NCBI GenBank assembly: GCA_031317595.1 | Contig: JANCMB010000001.1 | Span: forward strand, 930,001 to 994,000 | Reading direction: 5' to 3' | Source: Glutamicibacter sp. PS | Lineage (GTDB): Bacteria; Actinomycetota; Actinomycetes; Actinomycetales; Micrococcaceae | DNA length: 64,000 bases | Shown here: positions 38,526-47,539 of the stretch, in pieces | How the letters are laid out: each line of letters starts with the position of its first letter | Position numbering within the stretch: the stretch's first letter is position 1 | Position numbers and translations under genes: made by a program | Notes under the pieces: model-generated | Seen by the model: only the letters and a program-made list of their open reading frames with translations | What the model was told of the DNA's origin: nothing | Database searches by the model: none

Positions 38526-40804
38526 GCACCGACCTTCGCGGGCTTTGGTTACTTACCGGAGCCTGGGTGTGTGCATTGCTTCGTCCCGACCCCATCGTGG
38601 CGGCGCCCCTAGCTGCGGTGATCTTTGTGCTCACCGTGCTTCTGCTGCGCCAGCGACATGCTACAGGCTATGCGGCCCCCTGGTTCACCGCCCCATTGTT
38701 ACTAGCCCTCGCGGCACTGGCCATGGTCGGGTTATCGGTGGTTCAACCACACTGCGAACTCCCTGGCCCGGCGGAACAAACCCGACGTGCACGCGTAGAG
38801 TTTCGCGAAACCGTGGCCCCGAAAAGCGATGGCAGGGTGCAAGGTCGGGCGCAACTGTTGGCCTATCGGCAATCGGACCAGCACAGCCCCGCATGGCAGT
38901 CTTGCACACTGGATATTTACCTCACGCTTCCCAAGGCTCCGCCGGAACACGCACAGACGCTCGAAGTGCTACTCAGTCTGGAGCGCAATGAGACCGGAGG
39001 CTCGATCGACTGGTGGGGGCGAGGACTCTCCGAACCGAGCGTACTTTCACACAGAGCTGTTTCTATCGCGGACCGCGTTAAGGCTCGGTTACCGGCCATG
39101 CTTGAGGGGGCACCGGAACAGGGCCGCGCACTACTGCCGGGAATGTTGTACGGCGACCGCTCGGGCCAGGATGAAGATCTCAGTGCGGCCATGAAACTCA
39201 CCGGGCTCAGCCACTTGACGGCTGTCAGCGGCTCGAACTGTGCCCTGCTAACCGCGCTAGCGCTACGATGTTTACGGGCGCTGGGCCTTGGACGTTGGAG
39301 CTCGGGGATTGGCGCACTGACCGTACTAGTGCTCTTCGTCGTATTCGTGGGGCCGGACCCGAGCGTGCTGCGTGCAGGGGTCATGGGCGCCATCGGTGCC
39401 GTCGCACTCTTAAGCGGTCGTGAGCGCGGCTCGCTGGGCGTGTTGTCTTTTACCGGGTGTATTCTGCTGGCCGTTAATCCTTCGCTGGCAGCCGAGCCTG
39501 GTTTTGCGCTGTCCATGCTGGCGACCCTGGGCATCATCCTCTTTGGAACGGGGCTCAGCGACGCGCTAGGTCGCTGGATACCGAATTTACTGGCGCAGGC
39601 CACCGCGATCTGCTTGGCCGCACAACTGACCTGTCTGCCGATAATTATCGCCCTGTCGGGAAGCTTGAGTCCGTACACCGTCCCGCTGAACCTGATGGCC
39701 GCGCCGCTGGTTCCCGGAATTACGGTGCTGGGACTCTTCGCCTTGCTACTGGCAGGGGCGCTGGACCCGCTCGCTCAGGTACTGGCCCACGTGGCGGTGT
39801 GGCCTGCCGAACTAATCGGTCGAGCAGCGCTACACGCGGTGCACTGGCCCGGTGCTGCGAGACCGTGGCCCGAAGGCGCGGCCGGTCTCTGGCTGGCGGT
39901 GGTTGTGAGCCTTGGACTGAGCGTCATTCTGCTCGGCCGGCTACATGCCGAGAGGCCAGTAGAACAGCGGACTTTGCGCTTTGCGCTACCGATGACGCTC
40001 GTGGTGATCGTCGCCGCAATGTTCCCACTGAGTCTGCTATTGCCGCCGAGGTTGCCCAGTGACTGGGACATCGCACTGTGCGACGTGGGACAGGGCGATG
40101 GAATGGTGCTCAATGCCGGCTCGGGGGCCGGTTGGTTGATCGACACCGGCCCACCGGAAAGCGAGATCCGCGGCTGCTTACGTTCATTAGGGATACGCGA
40201 ACTACCACGGGTCTTTCTCAGCCATGAGCATGCCGATCATATTGGCGCGCTGCCACAGCTACGCACCTCGGACCTTCCCATCGAAAAGATCTTCATCCCG
40301 GAGGGCTTCGACCCTTCGATTGTCCCGGAGGCAACGGTTCTCCGGCAGGGGGAGCACGGTGGGACACCCGAGCTTTCCTATGCGGTGCTCGGCCCGACGC
40401 CCGGAGAGCGCTCAAGTAACCCCAACGATCATTCACTGGTGTTGCGGTTCGAGTTCGATACCGCAGGCGAGAGTGTAGCGAGCCTCGTTACTGCCGGGGA
40501 CATGGAGCAAGAATCGATGGCCGCGCTCTTACGGCGCCGACCTATCCCACCGGCTACCGTACTGAAAGCCTCCCATCATGGGGCGCGTAACGGGGGAGCG
40601 GACATCATTGAAGCGGTGCAACCCCAGCTCTTTCTTATTTCGGTCGGCGCGCAGAACAGTTACGGTCATCCGCACGCCCAAATCCTTGACCGTGCTCGCG
40701 CCGTAGGAGCAAAAATCCTGCGCACAGACCACTCGGGCACGGTTCTGGTCACATTCGACGCCGAGCAGATCCGGGTGAACACGATCCACTGGCCGGTTCG
40801 ATAA
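38522..40804 (+). CDS. comEC: ComEC/Rec2-type DNA uptake channel with metallo-beta-lactamase domain
   Basis: A 760-residue polytopic protein. Early helices and an extracellular OB-like domain are followed by the competence channel core (about 220-520), with GLSHLTAVSGSNCALLTA and FAGPDPSVLRA-like GPDPSVLRAGVMGAIG. The C-terminal metallo-beta-lactamase-like domain has HEHADHIGALPQL (His568-His573) and SHHGARNG, which may degrade the non-transported strand. It follows comEA with 4-nt overlap and precedes holA by 36 bp, a common actinobacterial order. Confidence 0.93.
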   Translation: MSTDLRGLWLLTGAWVCALLRPDPIVAAPLAAVIFVLTVLLLRQRHATGYAAPWFTAPLLLALAALAMVGLSVVQPHCELPGPAEQTRRARVEFRETVAPKSDGRVQGRAQLLAYRQSDQHSPAWQSCTLDIYLTLPKAPPEHAQTLEVLLSLERNETGGSIDWWGRGLSEPSVLSHRAVSIADRVKARLPAMLEGAPEQGRALLPGMLYGDRSGQDEDLSAAMKLTGLSHLTAVSGSNCALLTALALRCLRALGLGRWSSGIGALTVLVLFVVFVGPDPSVLRAGVMGAIGAVALLSGRERGSLGVLSFTGCILLAVNPSLAAEPGFALSMLATLGIILFGTGLSDALGRWIPNLLAQATAICLAAQLTCLPIIIALSGSLSPYTVPLNLMAAPLVPGITVLGLFALLLAGALDPLAQVLAHVAVWPAELIGRAALHAVHWPGAARPWPEGAAGLWLAVVVSLGLSVILLGRLHAERPVEQRTLRFALPMTLVVIVAAMFPLSLLLPPRLPSDWDIALCDVGQGDGMVLNAGSGAGWLIDTGPPESEIRGCLRSLGIRELPRVFLSHEHADHIGALPQLRTSDLPIEKIFIPEGFDPSIVPEATVLRQGEHGGTPELSYAVLGPTPGERSSNPNDHSLVLRFEFDTAGESVASLVTAGDMEQESMAALLRRRPIPPATVLKASHHGARNGGADIIEAVQPQLFLISVGAQNSYGHPHAQILDRARAVGAKILRTDHSGTVLVTFDAEQIRVNTIHWPVR

Positions 40805-40840
40805 GATCGAGGCTGCACCCAATTGTCTTGAAGGAGCACG

Positions 40841-41830
40841 ATGGCACGCGCCCAGACCCCGGCGGGGATCCCCTGGCGGGACTTGCAACCCCAACCCCTG
40901 ATTCTGCTCAGCGGCTCGGAAGATTATCTGGCGTCCCGTGCCTTCGAAGCCATGCGGCGGGCCGCCATGGGACGCGGAGACATTGGGCATACCGTGCTGT
41001 CGGCCTCGGGCTACGAGCCAGGATCGTTGCTGATGGCCACCAGCGCCTCGCTCTTTTCAAGCGCCAACCTGGTCGAGGTCCACAACCTGGCCACGATGAA
41101 CGAGGACTTCCTCAAGGATGGACTCAAATATTTGCAGGACCCGGCCCCGGATACCGTGCTGATCATGCATCATTCGGGGGGAACCCGCGGTAAGAAGCTG
41201 CTGGATGCGGTGAAGAAGGCCGGGGCAGTGGTCGTTAATTGTCAGCCGCTGAAACGCGACAGCGAAAAGATCGACTTTGTGATGGCCGAGTTCAAGGCTG
41301 CCAAACGCCGGATCACCAATGATGCGGTTAAGGCCCTCGTGGCGGCCGTCGGATCCTCGCTCTCCGAGTTGGGCGCCAGTGTGCATCAATTGCTCGAAGA
41401 CACCACGGGCGTTGTCGACGAAGCCGTGGTGGATAAGTACTACGGCGGGCGAGTCGAGGCTACCGCCTTCAAGGTGGCCGACGCGGCCGTGTCCGGCAAT
41501 GCGCATTTAGCCTTGGCCACCTTGCGTCATGCCTTGGATACCGGCACCGATCCGATTCCGGTGGTCGCCACCTTGGCGATGAAGGTGCGATTGATGGCCA
41601 AGGTGCTTGGCGTGAACGAGCCCGCCTCGCAATTGGCCTCCGAACTGGGCATGGCGCCATGGCAAGTACAGGCGGCACAGCAGCAGTCCCGCGGCTGGAA
41701 ACGTGCCGACGTGGCAGCCTGCATCGAACATGTGGCGCAGACCGACCGCATGGTCAAAGGTGGCGGAAAGTCGCCGGGTTATGCCTTGGAGCGGGCGGTT
41801 CTCTTCATTGCCGGTAAGGCTCCGCGCTAG
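40841..41830 (+). CDS. holA: DNA polymerase III delta subunit
   Basis: A 329-residue clamp-loader subunit that opens the beta sliding clamp. The N-terminal domain has LILLSGSEDYLASRAFEAMRR and ASLFSSANLVEVHNL, where the Leu-Phe pair touches the clamp. Domain II has ITNDAVKALVAAVGSSLSEL, and the C-terminal helical domain ends with the KSPGYALERAVLFIAG helix. AAGGAGCACG precedes the ATG. It is the last gene of the comEA-comEC-holA run, ended by a hairpin shared with convergent rpsT. Confidence 0.93.
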   Translation: MARAQTPAGIPWRDLQPQPLILLSGSEDYLASRAFEAMRRAAMGRGDIGHTVLSASGYEPGSLLMATSASLFSSANLVEVHNLATMNEDFLKDGLKYLQDPAPDTVLIMHHSGGTRGKKLLDAVKKAGAVVVNCQPLKRDSEKIDFVMAEFKAAKRRITNDAVKALVAAVGSSLSELGASVHQLLEDTTGVVDEAVVDKYYGGRVEATAFKVADAAVSGNAHLALATLRHALDTGTDPIPVVATLAMKVRLMAKVLGVNEPASQLASELGMAPWQVQAAQQQSRGWKRADVAACIEHVAQTDRMVKGGGKSPGYALERAVLFIAGKAPR

Positions 41831-41858
41831 CGGTTAGAAACAAGTTAAAAACAGTCAA

Positions 41859-41888
41859 GCCCGGTAGATTCCGAAGAATCTACCGGGC
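41859..41888. terminator. Bidirectional terminator between holA and rpsT
   Basis: A perfect 13-bp stem (GCCCGGTAGATTC and its complement) with a CGAA loop. On the minus strand it is followed by TTGACTGTTTTT, fitting termination of rpsT; on the plus strand it serves holA without a T-tail. Confidence 0.9.
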
Positions 41889-41911
41889 CAAACTATGAAG
41901 CTTCGCTTTGC

Positions 41912-42172
41912 TTAGAGGGCGTTAACCTTCTGGGCAAGGGCCGACTTGCGGTTTGCTGCGTTGTTCTTGTGCAGCACACCCTTGCTGACTGCCTTGTCCA
42001 GCTTCTTGCCGGCCAAGCGCAGAGCGTCGGTTGCCTTCTCCTTGTCACCGGCTGCCACGGCAGCGTTGACGTTACGGATCACGGTCTTGACCTCGGAGCG
42101 GACTGCTACGTTACGCAGGCGAGCCTTTTCGTTGGTCAGGATGCGCTTCTTCTGGGACTTGATGTTAGCCAC
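41912..42172 (-). CDS. rpsT: 30S ribosomal protein S20
   Basis: An 86-residue basic helical-bundle protein that binds 16S r[23 protein letters not shown] at the N-terminus, the conserved [22 protein letters not shown] block and the terminal alanine-rich LAQKVNAL match bS20. Start is GTG, with GAGAGAG 10 nt upstream. It is monocistronic on the minus strand, convergent to holA. Confidence 0.97.
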   Translation of the reverse strand: MANIKSQKKRILTNEKARLRNVAVRSEVKTVIRNVNAAVAAGDKEKATDALRLAGKKLDKAVSKGVLHKNNAANRKSALAQKVNAL

Positions 42173-42343
42173 TTAATAAACTCTCTCGTTTATCGTCTTA
42201 TACGGTCGGTAGAGGGTTCATCCTTCAAGCCATCGACTGAGCGGTGTGGGGCACCTATGGCGACCCGAAGGGGGCGGTCCACCCAACCAGATGGACACAC
42301 AAGCATTAACCTTAGCACATTGGGCCGGTCAGACCCACGTGAC

Positions 42344-42862
42344 TTAGCGCTCGTTGAGCGCCTTAACTACGCGCTCGAAACGCCGACGATCCAGCACGGC
42401 ACCTTCGCGGCGAATGCCGTCCGGGGCAAGGCGAATTATGCGGTCAAGTTTGACCTCGCTTTCGCGACGTTGCCGATCCCAGTCACCGGTCCCAATATCG
42501 AGATAGTCGGGGTCCTGCGTGTGCCCGTTGCCGTGATCCTTGCTGGTGAGCATAAGCCCCAAGAGCCACCGACCATCACGACCAACGACCAGTACCGGAC
42601 GGTCTTTGCCCTGGGTGTGATCCTCCTCGTAGGGAACCCACGACCAGACGACCTCGCCGGGATCAGCTTGACCGTCGAGCTCCGGTGCATATTCGAAGGT
42701 GACCCGTCCGGTGAAATCTCCGGGATAGCCTTCGGCCACTCGGGTCGTGCCCGCCGGGCTCGCGGTGCGGTGCGGTCGCTGCGCAGGGGTCTTTTGGGAG
42801 GAAGAAAGTACCTTGAAGACCTGGTTTACGACCCTGAAGATCTTCTCAACGTTGATTGCCAT
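42344..42862 (-). CDS. PemK/MazF-like protein without a neighbouring antitoxin
   Basis: A 172-residue protein with the PemK/MazF beta-barrel core: GEVVWSWVPYEEDHTQGKDRPVLVV (about 88-112), then LLGLMLTSKDH and the RIIRLAPDGIRREGAVL segment. An N-terminal extension of about 85 residues, basic and Pro/Thr-rich, precedes the core; classical MazF toxins are about 110 residues. No antitoxin-sized frame lies next to it, and the gene is a conserved single neighbour of rpsT/lepA in this group. So toxin activity is uncertain. I prefer ATG 42862 because TAGTTT ends 7 nt upstream, as expected for a leaderless mRNA. Confidence 0.82.
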   Translation of the reverse strand: MAINVEKIFRVVNQVFKVLSSSQKTPAQRPHRTASPAGTTRVAEGYPGDFTGRVTFEYAPELDGQADPGEVVWSWVPYEEDHTQGKDRPVLVVGRDGRWLLGLMLTSKDHGNGHTQDPDYLDIGTGDWDRQRRESEVKLDRIIRLAPDGIRREGAVLDRRRFERVVKALNER

Positions 42863-42869
42863 AGCTGAC

Positions 42870-42875
42870 AAACTA
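42870..42875 (-). promoter_or_regulatory. Predicted -10 for a leaderless PemK-like transcript
   Basis: TAGTTT on the minus strand ends 7 nt before the ATG at 42862; no Shine-Dalgarno sequence is present. Confidence 0.35.
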
Positions 42876-42973
42876 TCAGCACGCGATGGCCTAACTACGG
42901 ATCCGCAGTGTAGTCATGAGAGAATGAGGGTTAATTCTGCATGTAACTTCATCAGCAAGTGAGGTCTGTTTAG

Positions 42974-44818
42974 GTGTCTCCCATGGCCCGCACCGCTCAG
43001 GTGCCCGCCGCGACCGATCCGTCGCTCATCCGAAATTTCTGCATCATTGCACATATCGACCACGGTAAGTCGACCCTGGCCGATAGAATGCTGCAGCTTA
43101 CCGGCGTGGTCGCCGCCCGCGATATGAAGGCCCAGTACCTGGACCGGATGGATATCGAACGCGAGCGCGGTATCACCATTAAGTCCCAGGCCGTACGCAT
43201 GCCTTGGGAGCTCGAGGGGCAGTCGTACGCGCTGAACATGATCGATACCCCTGGCCACGTGGACTTCACCTATGAGGTCTCTCGCTCGCTGGCCGCCTGC
43301 GAGGGCGCCATCCTGCTGGTAGACGCCGCTCAGGGTATCGAGGCGCAGACCCTAGCGAACCTGTACTTGGCCATCGAAGGCGACCTGACCATCATTCCGG
43401 TGCTCAACAAGATTGACCTGCCCAACGCGCAGCCGGAAAAGTATGCTGCGGAACTCGCCGGCCTGATCGGATGCGAACCTGAAGACGTGCTGAAGGTATC
43501 CGGTAAGACCGGTGAGGGCGTCGAGGCGCTGCTTGATGAGGTTGTGCGTCAGCTTCCTGCCCCGGTCGGCGAAGCCAACGCCCCGGCCCGCGCCATGATC
43601 TTCGACTCGGTCTATGACACCTACCGCGGTGTGGTGACCTATGTGCGTGTGGTCGATGGCAACTTGAAGCCACGTGAACGCATCGAAATGATGTCGACCG
43701 GCACCACCCACGAACTGCTCGAAATTGGTGTCTCCTCACCGAACCCGATCCCCACCAAGGGTTTGGGTGTTGGTGAAGTGGGCTACCTGATTACCGGTGT
43801 GAAGGACGTCCGACAGTCAAAGGTCGGCGACACCGTCACCAACAACGCGAATCCGGCCACCGAAAACCTCGGCGGCTACGAAGAGCCAAAGCCCATGGTG
43901 TTCTCCGGCCTGTATCCGATTGACGGCTCGGACTACCCGGCCCTGCGCGATGCGCTGGATAAGCTTCAACTCAATGACGCTGCGCTGGTCTACGAACCGG
44001 AGACCTCGGTGGCACTTGGCTTCGGCTTCCGCGTGGGCTTCCTTGGCTTGCTGCACCTCGAAATTACGCGCCAGCGCCTCGAGGCCGAGTTCGGGCTGGA
44101 CCTGATTTCCACCGCCCCTAACGTGGTGTACCGCGTGATGGGCGAAGACAAGCAAATGATCACGGTGACCAACCCGTCGGAATTCCCCGATGGGAAGATC
44201 CTCGAGGTGCACGAGCCGATGGTCTCGGCCACCATATTGGCGCCGAGCGAGTTCATTGGTGCCATCATGGAGCTGTGCCAGTCGCGTCGTGGCACCATGG
44301 GCGGCATGGACTACCTCTCCGAGGATCGTGTCGAAATGCGCTACCGGCTACCGCTGGCGGAAATCGTCTTCGACTTCTTCGACCAGCTCAAGTCCAAGAC
44401 GCGTGGCTACGCCTCGCTGGACTGGAAGGCCGATGGGGAGCAGACCGCCGACCTGGTTAAGGTCGACATCCTGCTCCAGGGCGACCAGGTGGACGCTTTT
44501 AGCGCCATCACCCACCGCGATAAGGCGTACGCCTACGGCACCATGATGGCCACCAAGCTACGCGAGCTCATTCCACGCCAGCAGTTCGAAGTGCCGATTC
44601 AGGCAGCCATCGGCTCTCGCATCATTGCCCGTGAGAACATTCGAGCGATTCGCAAGGACGTGCTGGCCAAATGCTATGGCGGTGACATCAGCCGTAAGCG
44701 CAAGTTGCTGGAGAAGCAGAAGGAAGGCAAGAAGCGCATGAAGATGGTCGGTCGCGTGGAGGTTCCGCAGGAAGCCTTCATCGCCGCGCTGTCCTCGGAC
44801 GAGCCGAAAAAGAAGTAA
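42974..44818 (+). CDS. lepA: Elongation factor 4 (LepA)
   Basis: A 614-residue translational GTPase implicated in ribosome biogenesis and back-translocation. The G domain shows AHIDHGKST (G1), DTPGHVDF (G3) and NKID (G4). After the beta-barrel and EF-G-like domains IV and V, the unique C-terminal domain ends with [27 protein letters not shown] 42974 lies 8 nt after GAGGT and is the better start than the internal ATG at 42983. Its stop overlaps the hemW ATG (TAATG). Confidence 0.97.
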   Translation: MSPMARTAQVPAATDPSLIRNFCIIAHIDHGKSTLADRMLQLTGVVAARDMKAQYLDRMDIERERGITIKSQAVRMPWELEGQSYALNMIDTPGHVDFTYEVSRSLAACEGAILLVDAAQGIEAQTLANLYLAIEGDLTIIPVLNKIDLPNAQPEKYAAELAGLIGCEPEDVLKVSGKTGEGVEALLDEVVRQLPAPVGEANAPARAMIFDSVYDTYRGVVTYVRVVDGNLKPRERIEMMSTGTTHELLEIGVSSPNPIPTKGLGVGEVGYLITGVKDVRQSKVGDTVTNNANPATENLGGYEEPKPMVFSGLYPIDGSDYPALRDALDKLQLNDAALVYEPETSVALGFGFRVGFLGLLHLEITRQRLEAEFGLDLISTAPNVVYRVMGEDKQMITVTNPSEFPDGKILEVHEPMVSATILAPSEFIGAIMELCQSRRGTMGGMDYLSEDRVEMRYRLPLAEIVFDFFDQLKSKTRGYASLDWKADGEQTADLVKVDILLQGDQVDAFSAITHRDKAYAYGTMMATKLRELIPRQQFEVPIQAAIGSRIIARENIRAIRKDVLAKCYGGDISRKRKLLEKQKEGKKRMKMVGRVEVPQEAFIAALSSDEPKKK

Positions 44819-46047
44819 TGCCCTCAGTTCTTCCCGACGGTGACCCGGCGCCAGCCGACGGGTTGCTACCCCCCGCGTGCGCCGACGGCGCCGCGGGGCG
44901 TAGCTTCTCCTTCTACGTGCATATCCCGTTTTGCACGGTGCGTTGCGGTTACTGTGACTTCAACACCTACACGGCCACCGAACTCGGATCCGGCGCCTCC
45001 CAACTGACCTACGCGCAAACCGTCTCACGGGAAATCGACTTCGCCGAGCAGGTTCTCGAGCGCTCCGGCATTCCGCAACGCACGGTCGATACCGTATTTT
45101 TCGGTGGTGGTACGCCCACCCTGTTGCCTGCCGCGGACCTCGTGACCGTGTTGCAGCGCATTGTCCAGCGATTCGGACTGACGCCCGGGGCGGAGGTCAC
45201 CACCGAGGCTAACCCCGATTCGGTCACTCGTGAGTCGTTAGCCGAATTGGCGGCGGGCGGATTCACGCGCGTGTCCTTCGGCATGCAGTCCGCGGTACCC
45301 CACGTGTTGCAGGTTCTGGAACGGACGCATGATCCGCGCCGATTACCGCAGGTGGTCAGCTGGGCCAGGGAGGCCGGGCTGGAAGTAAGCGTGGACCTCA
45401 TCTATGGCACACCGGGGGAGTCGCTCCAGGACTGGCGTACCAGCATCGAAGCGGCGTTGGCTCTGGAGCCGGACCATATCAGCGCCTATGCGTTGATCAT
45501 TGAGGAGGGTACCAAACTCGCAGCCCAGATCCGTCGCGGTCAGGTGCCGAATATCGACGATGACGATCATGCCGAGAAGTACCAGCTGGCGGACGAGCTT
45601 TTTACTGCCGGCGGGTATGGCTGGTACGAGGTCAGTAACTGGGCGCGCGAACCACGGTTTGCGTGTGACCACAATCTCGCCTACTGGAAGGGCGGGGATT
45701 GGTGGGGTGCCGGCCCGGGCGCTCACTCCCATGTCGGCGGCCTGCGCTGGTGGAACGTGAAGCATCCGGCGGCTTATCAGCAGCGGATCGACGCGGAAAT
45801 TTCTCCAGGTGCCGGACGCGAGTTCCCCGATGCTGAGGCCGTGGAGCTTGAACGCACCATGCTTTTGACGCGGCTATCCAGTGGGATGCCCTTGGAGCTA
45901 TTGGGTGGCGAAGCACGGCAGAACGTGGCCGGGCTCATCGCCGATTCACTGATTGATCCAAAGCAGGCCCTCCAAGGAACATTGGTGTTAACGCAACGAG
46001 GCCGGCTCTTGGCCGACCTCGTAGTACGTCAACTGCTCGGATTCTGA
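44818..46047 (+). CDS. hemW: HemW-type radical SAM protein
   Basis: A 409-residue radical SAM enzyme. The [4Fe-4S]-binding C39-TVR-C43-GY-C46 motif is in HIPFCTVRCGYCDFNTY, followed by FFGGGTPTLL and the SFGMQSAV and YGTPGESLQDW blocks of the HemN/HemW family. The Gly-Tyr-Cys (not Asn) pattern and lack of CNRC-type residues identify HemW, a heme chaperone, not coproporphyrinogen dehydrogenase. A Pro/Asp-rich 28-residue N-terminal tail is extra. It overlaps lepA by one base. Confidence 0.93.
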   Translation: MPSVLPDGDPAPADGLLPPACADGAAGRSFSFYVHIPFCTVRCGYCDFNTYTATELGSGASQLTYAQTVSREIDFAEQVLERSGIPQRTVDTVFFGGGTPTLLPAADLVTVLQRIVQRFGLTPGAEVTTEANPDSVTRESLAELAAGGFTRVSFGMQSAVPHVLQVLERTHDPRRLPQVVSWAREAGLEVSVDLIYGTPGESLQDWRTSIEAALALEPDHISAYALIIEEGTKLAAQIRRGQVPNIDDDDHAEKYQLADELFTAGGYGWYEVSNWAREPRFACDHNLAYWKGGDWWGAGPGAHSHVGGLRWWNVKHPAAYQQRIDAEISPGAGREFPDAEAVELERTMLLTRLSSGMPLELLGGEARQNVAGLIADSLIDPKQALQGTLVLTQRGRLLADLVVRQLLGF

Positions 46048-46065
46048 GCAATCGGCGCCCCGGCG

Positions 46066-46467
46066 CTACTTGAGCAACCGAAGGTTCATCGAGTAGCGGT
46101 AGGGGCGTCCCTTATTAACCTCAATACCGGCACGCGCGCCCATGAGCGTCATGAAGATCCACAGCACCACGGCCAGTACGGCAAAAAGCCAGCCCAGCCC
46201 GGGAATCAGAGTTAGTACGTTCAACGCGATTGCCAGCACGGTCAATGGCAACGCAAAGTTGAAGGCTTCTTTGGCCTCTTGGGCGGTGAACGGTCCCCGG
46301 TCGCGATAGACCGCGAAGATCACCGCGGCCGGAATGCAACCGAGAATCAAGCCGAAGTGGGCAAGCATTGCCCATTGGCGGTCTTCGGAGGGAGTCAACG
46401 GCTGAGCCGATGTTTTGGATCCCTCGAAATTCGAACCCTTCGACGGATCCGTCTGGCGCATTGACAC
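46066..46467 (-). CDS. DUF4870 membrane protein
   Basis: A 133-residue protein. A Ser/Pro-rich cytoplasmic N-terminus is followed by EDRQWAMLAHFGLILGCIPAAVI (first membrane helix), the conserved FTAQEAKEAFNFALPLTVL, and a last pair of hydrophobic segments (about 80-118). The function of DUF4870 proteins is unknown; a Tic20-like small membrane protein fold is suggested. I favour the GTG at 46467, 6 nt after GAGGAA; GTG 46473 and ATG 46461 are alternatives. It is convergent to hemW, 18 bp apart. Confidence 0.85.
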   Translation of the reverse strand: MSMRQTDPSKGSNFEGSKTSAQPLTPSEDRQWAMLAHFGLILGCIPAAVIFAVYRDRGPFTAQEAKEAFNFALPLTVLAIALNVLTLIPGLGWLFAVLAVVLWIFMTLMGARAGIEVNKGRPYRYSMNLRLLK

Positions 46468-46574
46468 TGGCACTTCCTCGCGTTGCTGTTGGTTTCTAGG
46501 CCTAATTCTACGCAGTGTCGCCGGAGAATTCGGGGATATTGCACCCTATTCTCCATTTACTGGGCGATTGTTAG

Positions 46575-47426
46575 CTAGTTGTAATCTTCGCTGGTGAGGA
46601 AATCGATCAGCTCTTCGACACGACCGAGCAACTGTGGTTCGAGTTGTCCGTAATGGGTGACGGTACTCAAGATTTTTGACCAGCCGATGCCGATGTCTTC
46701 GGCCGTCGCATGCGGCCAACCGAAGCTGCGCAACACGCCGGTTTTCCAATCCGTGCCTTTAGGGATGACCGGCCACGCCGAAATTCCCAGTGTGGCGGGT
46801 TTGATCGCCTGCCAGACATCGACGTAGGGGTGGCCGAGAATTTTCACATTTCCGGCCGCACCGGGCACCCTGAGAGCCTCTTGGACAATGCGTTGTTCTT
46901 TCGTGCCCTCGATCAGGTGATCAACCAGAATGCCCAGACGGCGCTGTGGCGATGGGGCGAACTCGGCGATCGCTCCAGCAAGGTCGTCGACACCGTGTAG
47001 GGGTTCGACAACAATGCCTTCCACGCGCAGGTCATGGCCCCATACCTTTTCGACTAGTTCCGCATCGTGTTTACCTTCGACCCAGATGCGACTGGCGCGG
47101 GCGACACGGGCCTTATGCCCGGTGACCGCCACGGACCCGGACGCAGAGATTTTCTTGCCCGAGCCGGCCGCGGTGCGCGGCTCGATAAGTTCAACGGGTT
47201 CGCCCTCGAGCAGAAATCCAAATCCTGCGGGAAAGGAGCGAGTACGGCCATGTCGATCTTCAAGCACGACGACGCGCATGCCGCCGGACTTTTCCGTGCG
47301 TATGACTTCACCGACCCATCCGCTGTCCACGTCTTCAAGCAGTAGGCCCTTGGCGACGGGCACTTGGCGGAGTTTTCGCGGCTGTGGCGCGCGCAGGTCT
47401 TGGGCGCCCCAGGGATAATTGGTCAC
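46575..47426 (-). CDS. DUF3097 protein with Toprim-like signature
   Basis: A 283-residue soluble protein of the actinobacterial DUF3097 family. The N-terminal part (about 1-95) has KGLLLEDVDSGWVGEVIRTE and a beta-rich stretch. The middle carries RIWVEGKHDAELVEKVWG (about 113-130) and LGILVDHL (about 164-171), which resemble the conserved Glu and Asp motifs of Toprim domains in primases and RecR (inference). The C-terminus has the conserved TDWKTGVLRSFGWPHATAEDIG. GTG is preceded by GAAAGG. Function unknown; the Toprim resemblance suggests nucleic-acid handling. Confidence 0.85.
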   Translation of the reverse strand: MTNYPWGAQDLRAPQPRKLRQVPVAKGLLLEDVDSGWVGEVIRTEKSGGMRVVVLEDRHGRTRSFPAGFGFLLEGEPVELIEPRTAAGSGKKISASGSVAVTGHKARVARASRIWVEGKHDAELVEKVWGHDLRVEGIVVEPLHGVDDLAGAIAEFAPSPQRRLGILVDHLIEGTKEQRIVQEALRVPGAAGNVKILGHPYVDVWQAIKPATLGISAWPVIPKGTDWKTGVLRSFGWPHATAEDIGIGWSKILSTVTHYGQLEPQLLGRVEELIDFLTSEDYN

Positions 47427-47488
47427 GAACTGCCTTTCGCTGTGATCGAATACGCGGGAAATCCCATGCTAGCAAGCGTTGAACGTAC

Positions 47489-47494
47489 TAGACT
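47489..47494 (+). promoter_or_regulatory. Probable hrcA -10 element
   Basis: TAGACT at 47489-47494 overlaps the first base of the CIRCE operator, so HrcA bound there would block transcription. No clear -35 was found. Confidence 0.45.
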
Positions 47495-47520
47495 TGGCAC
47501 TTGAAAGGTTCGAGTGCTAA
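47494..47520 (+). promoter_or_regulatory. CIRCE operator for HrcA
   Basis: TTGGCACTT-N9-GAGTGCTAA is close to the CIRCE consensus TTAGCACTC-N9-GAGTGCTAA. The right half is perfect, and two bases of the left half differ. It overlaps the hrcA promoter -10, indicating HrcA autoregulation of hrcA-dnaJ. Confidence 0.9.
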
Positions 47521-47539
47521 TTCGAGGCGAGGTGGTCCC

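Noticed and set aside
41969-42868. Open plus-strand frame of 299 codons through rpsT and the PemK-like gene
   Set aside because: Both minus-strand genes are recognisable protein families with ordinary starts. The plus frame would read straight across them and the gap.
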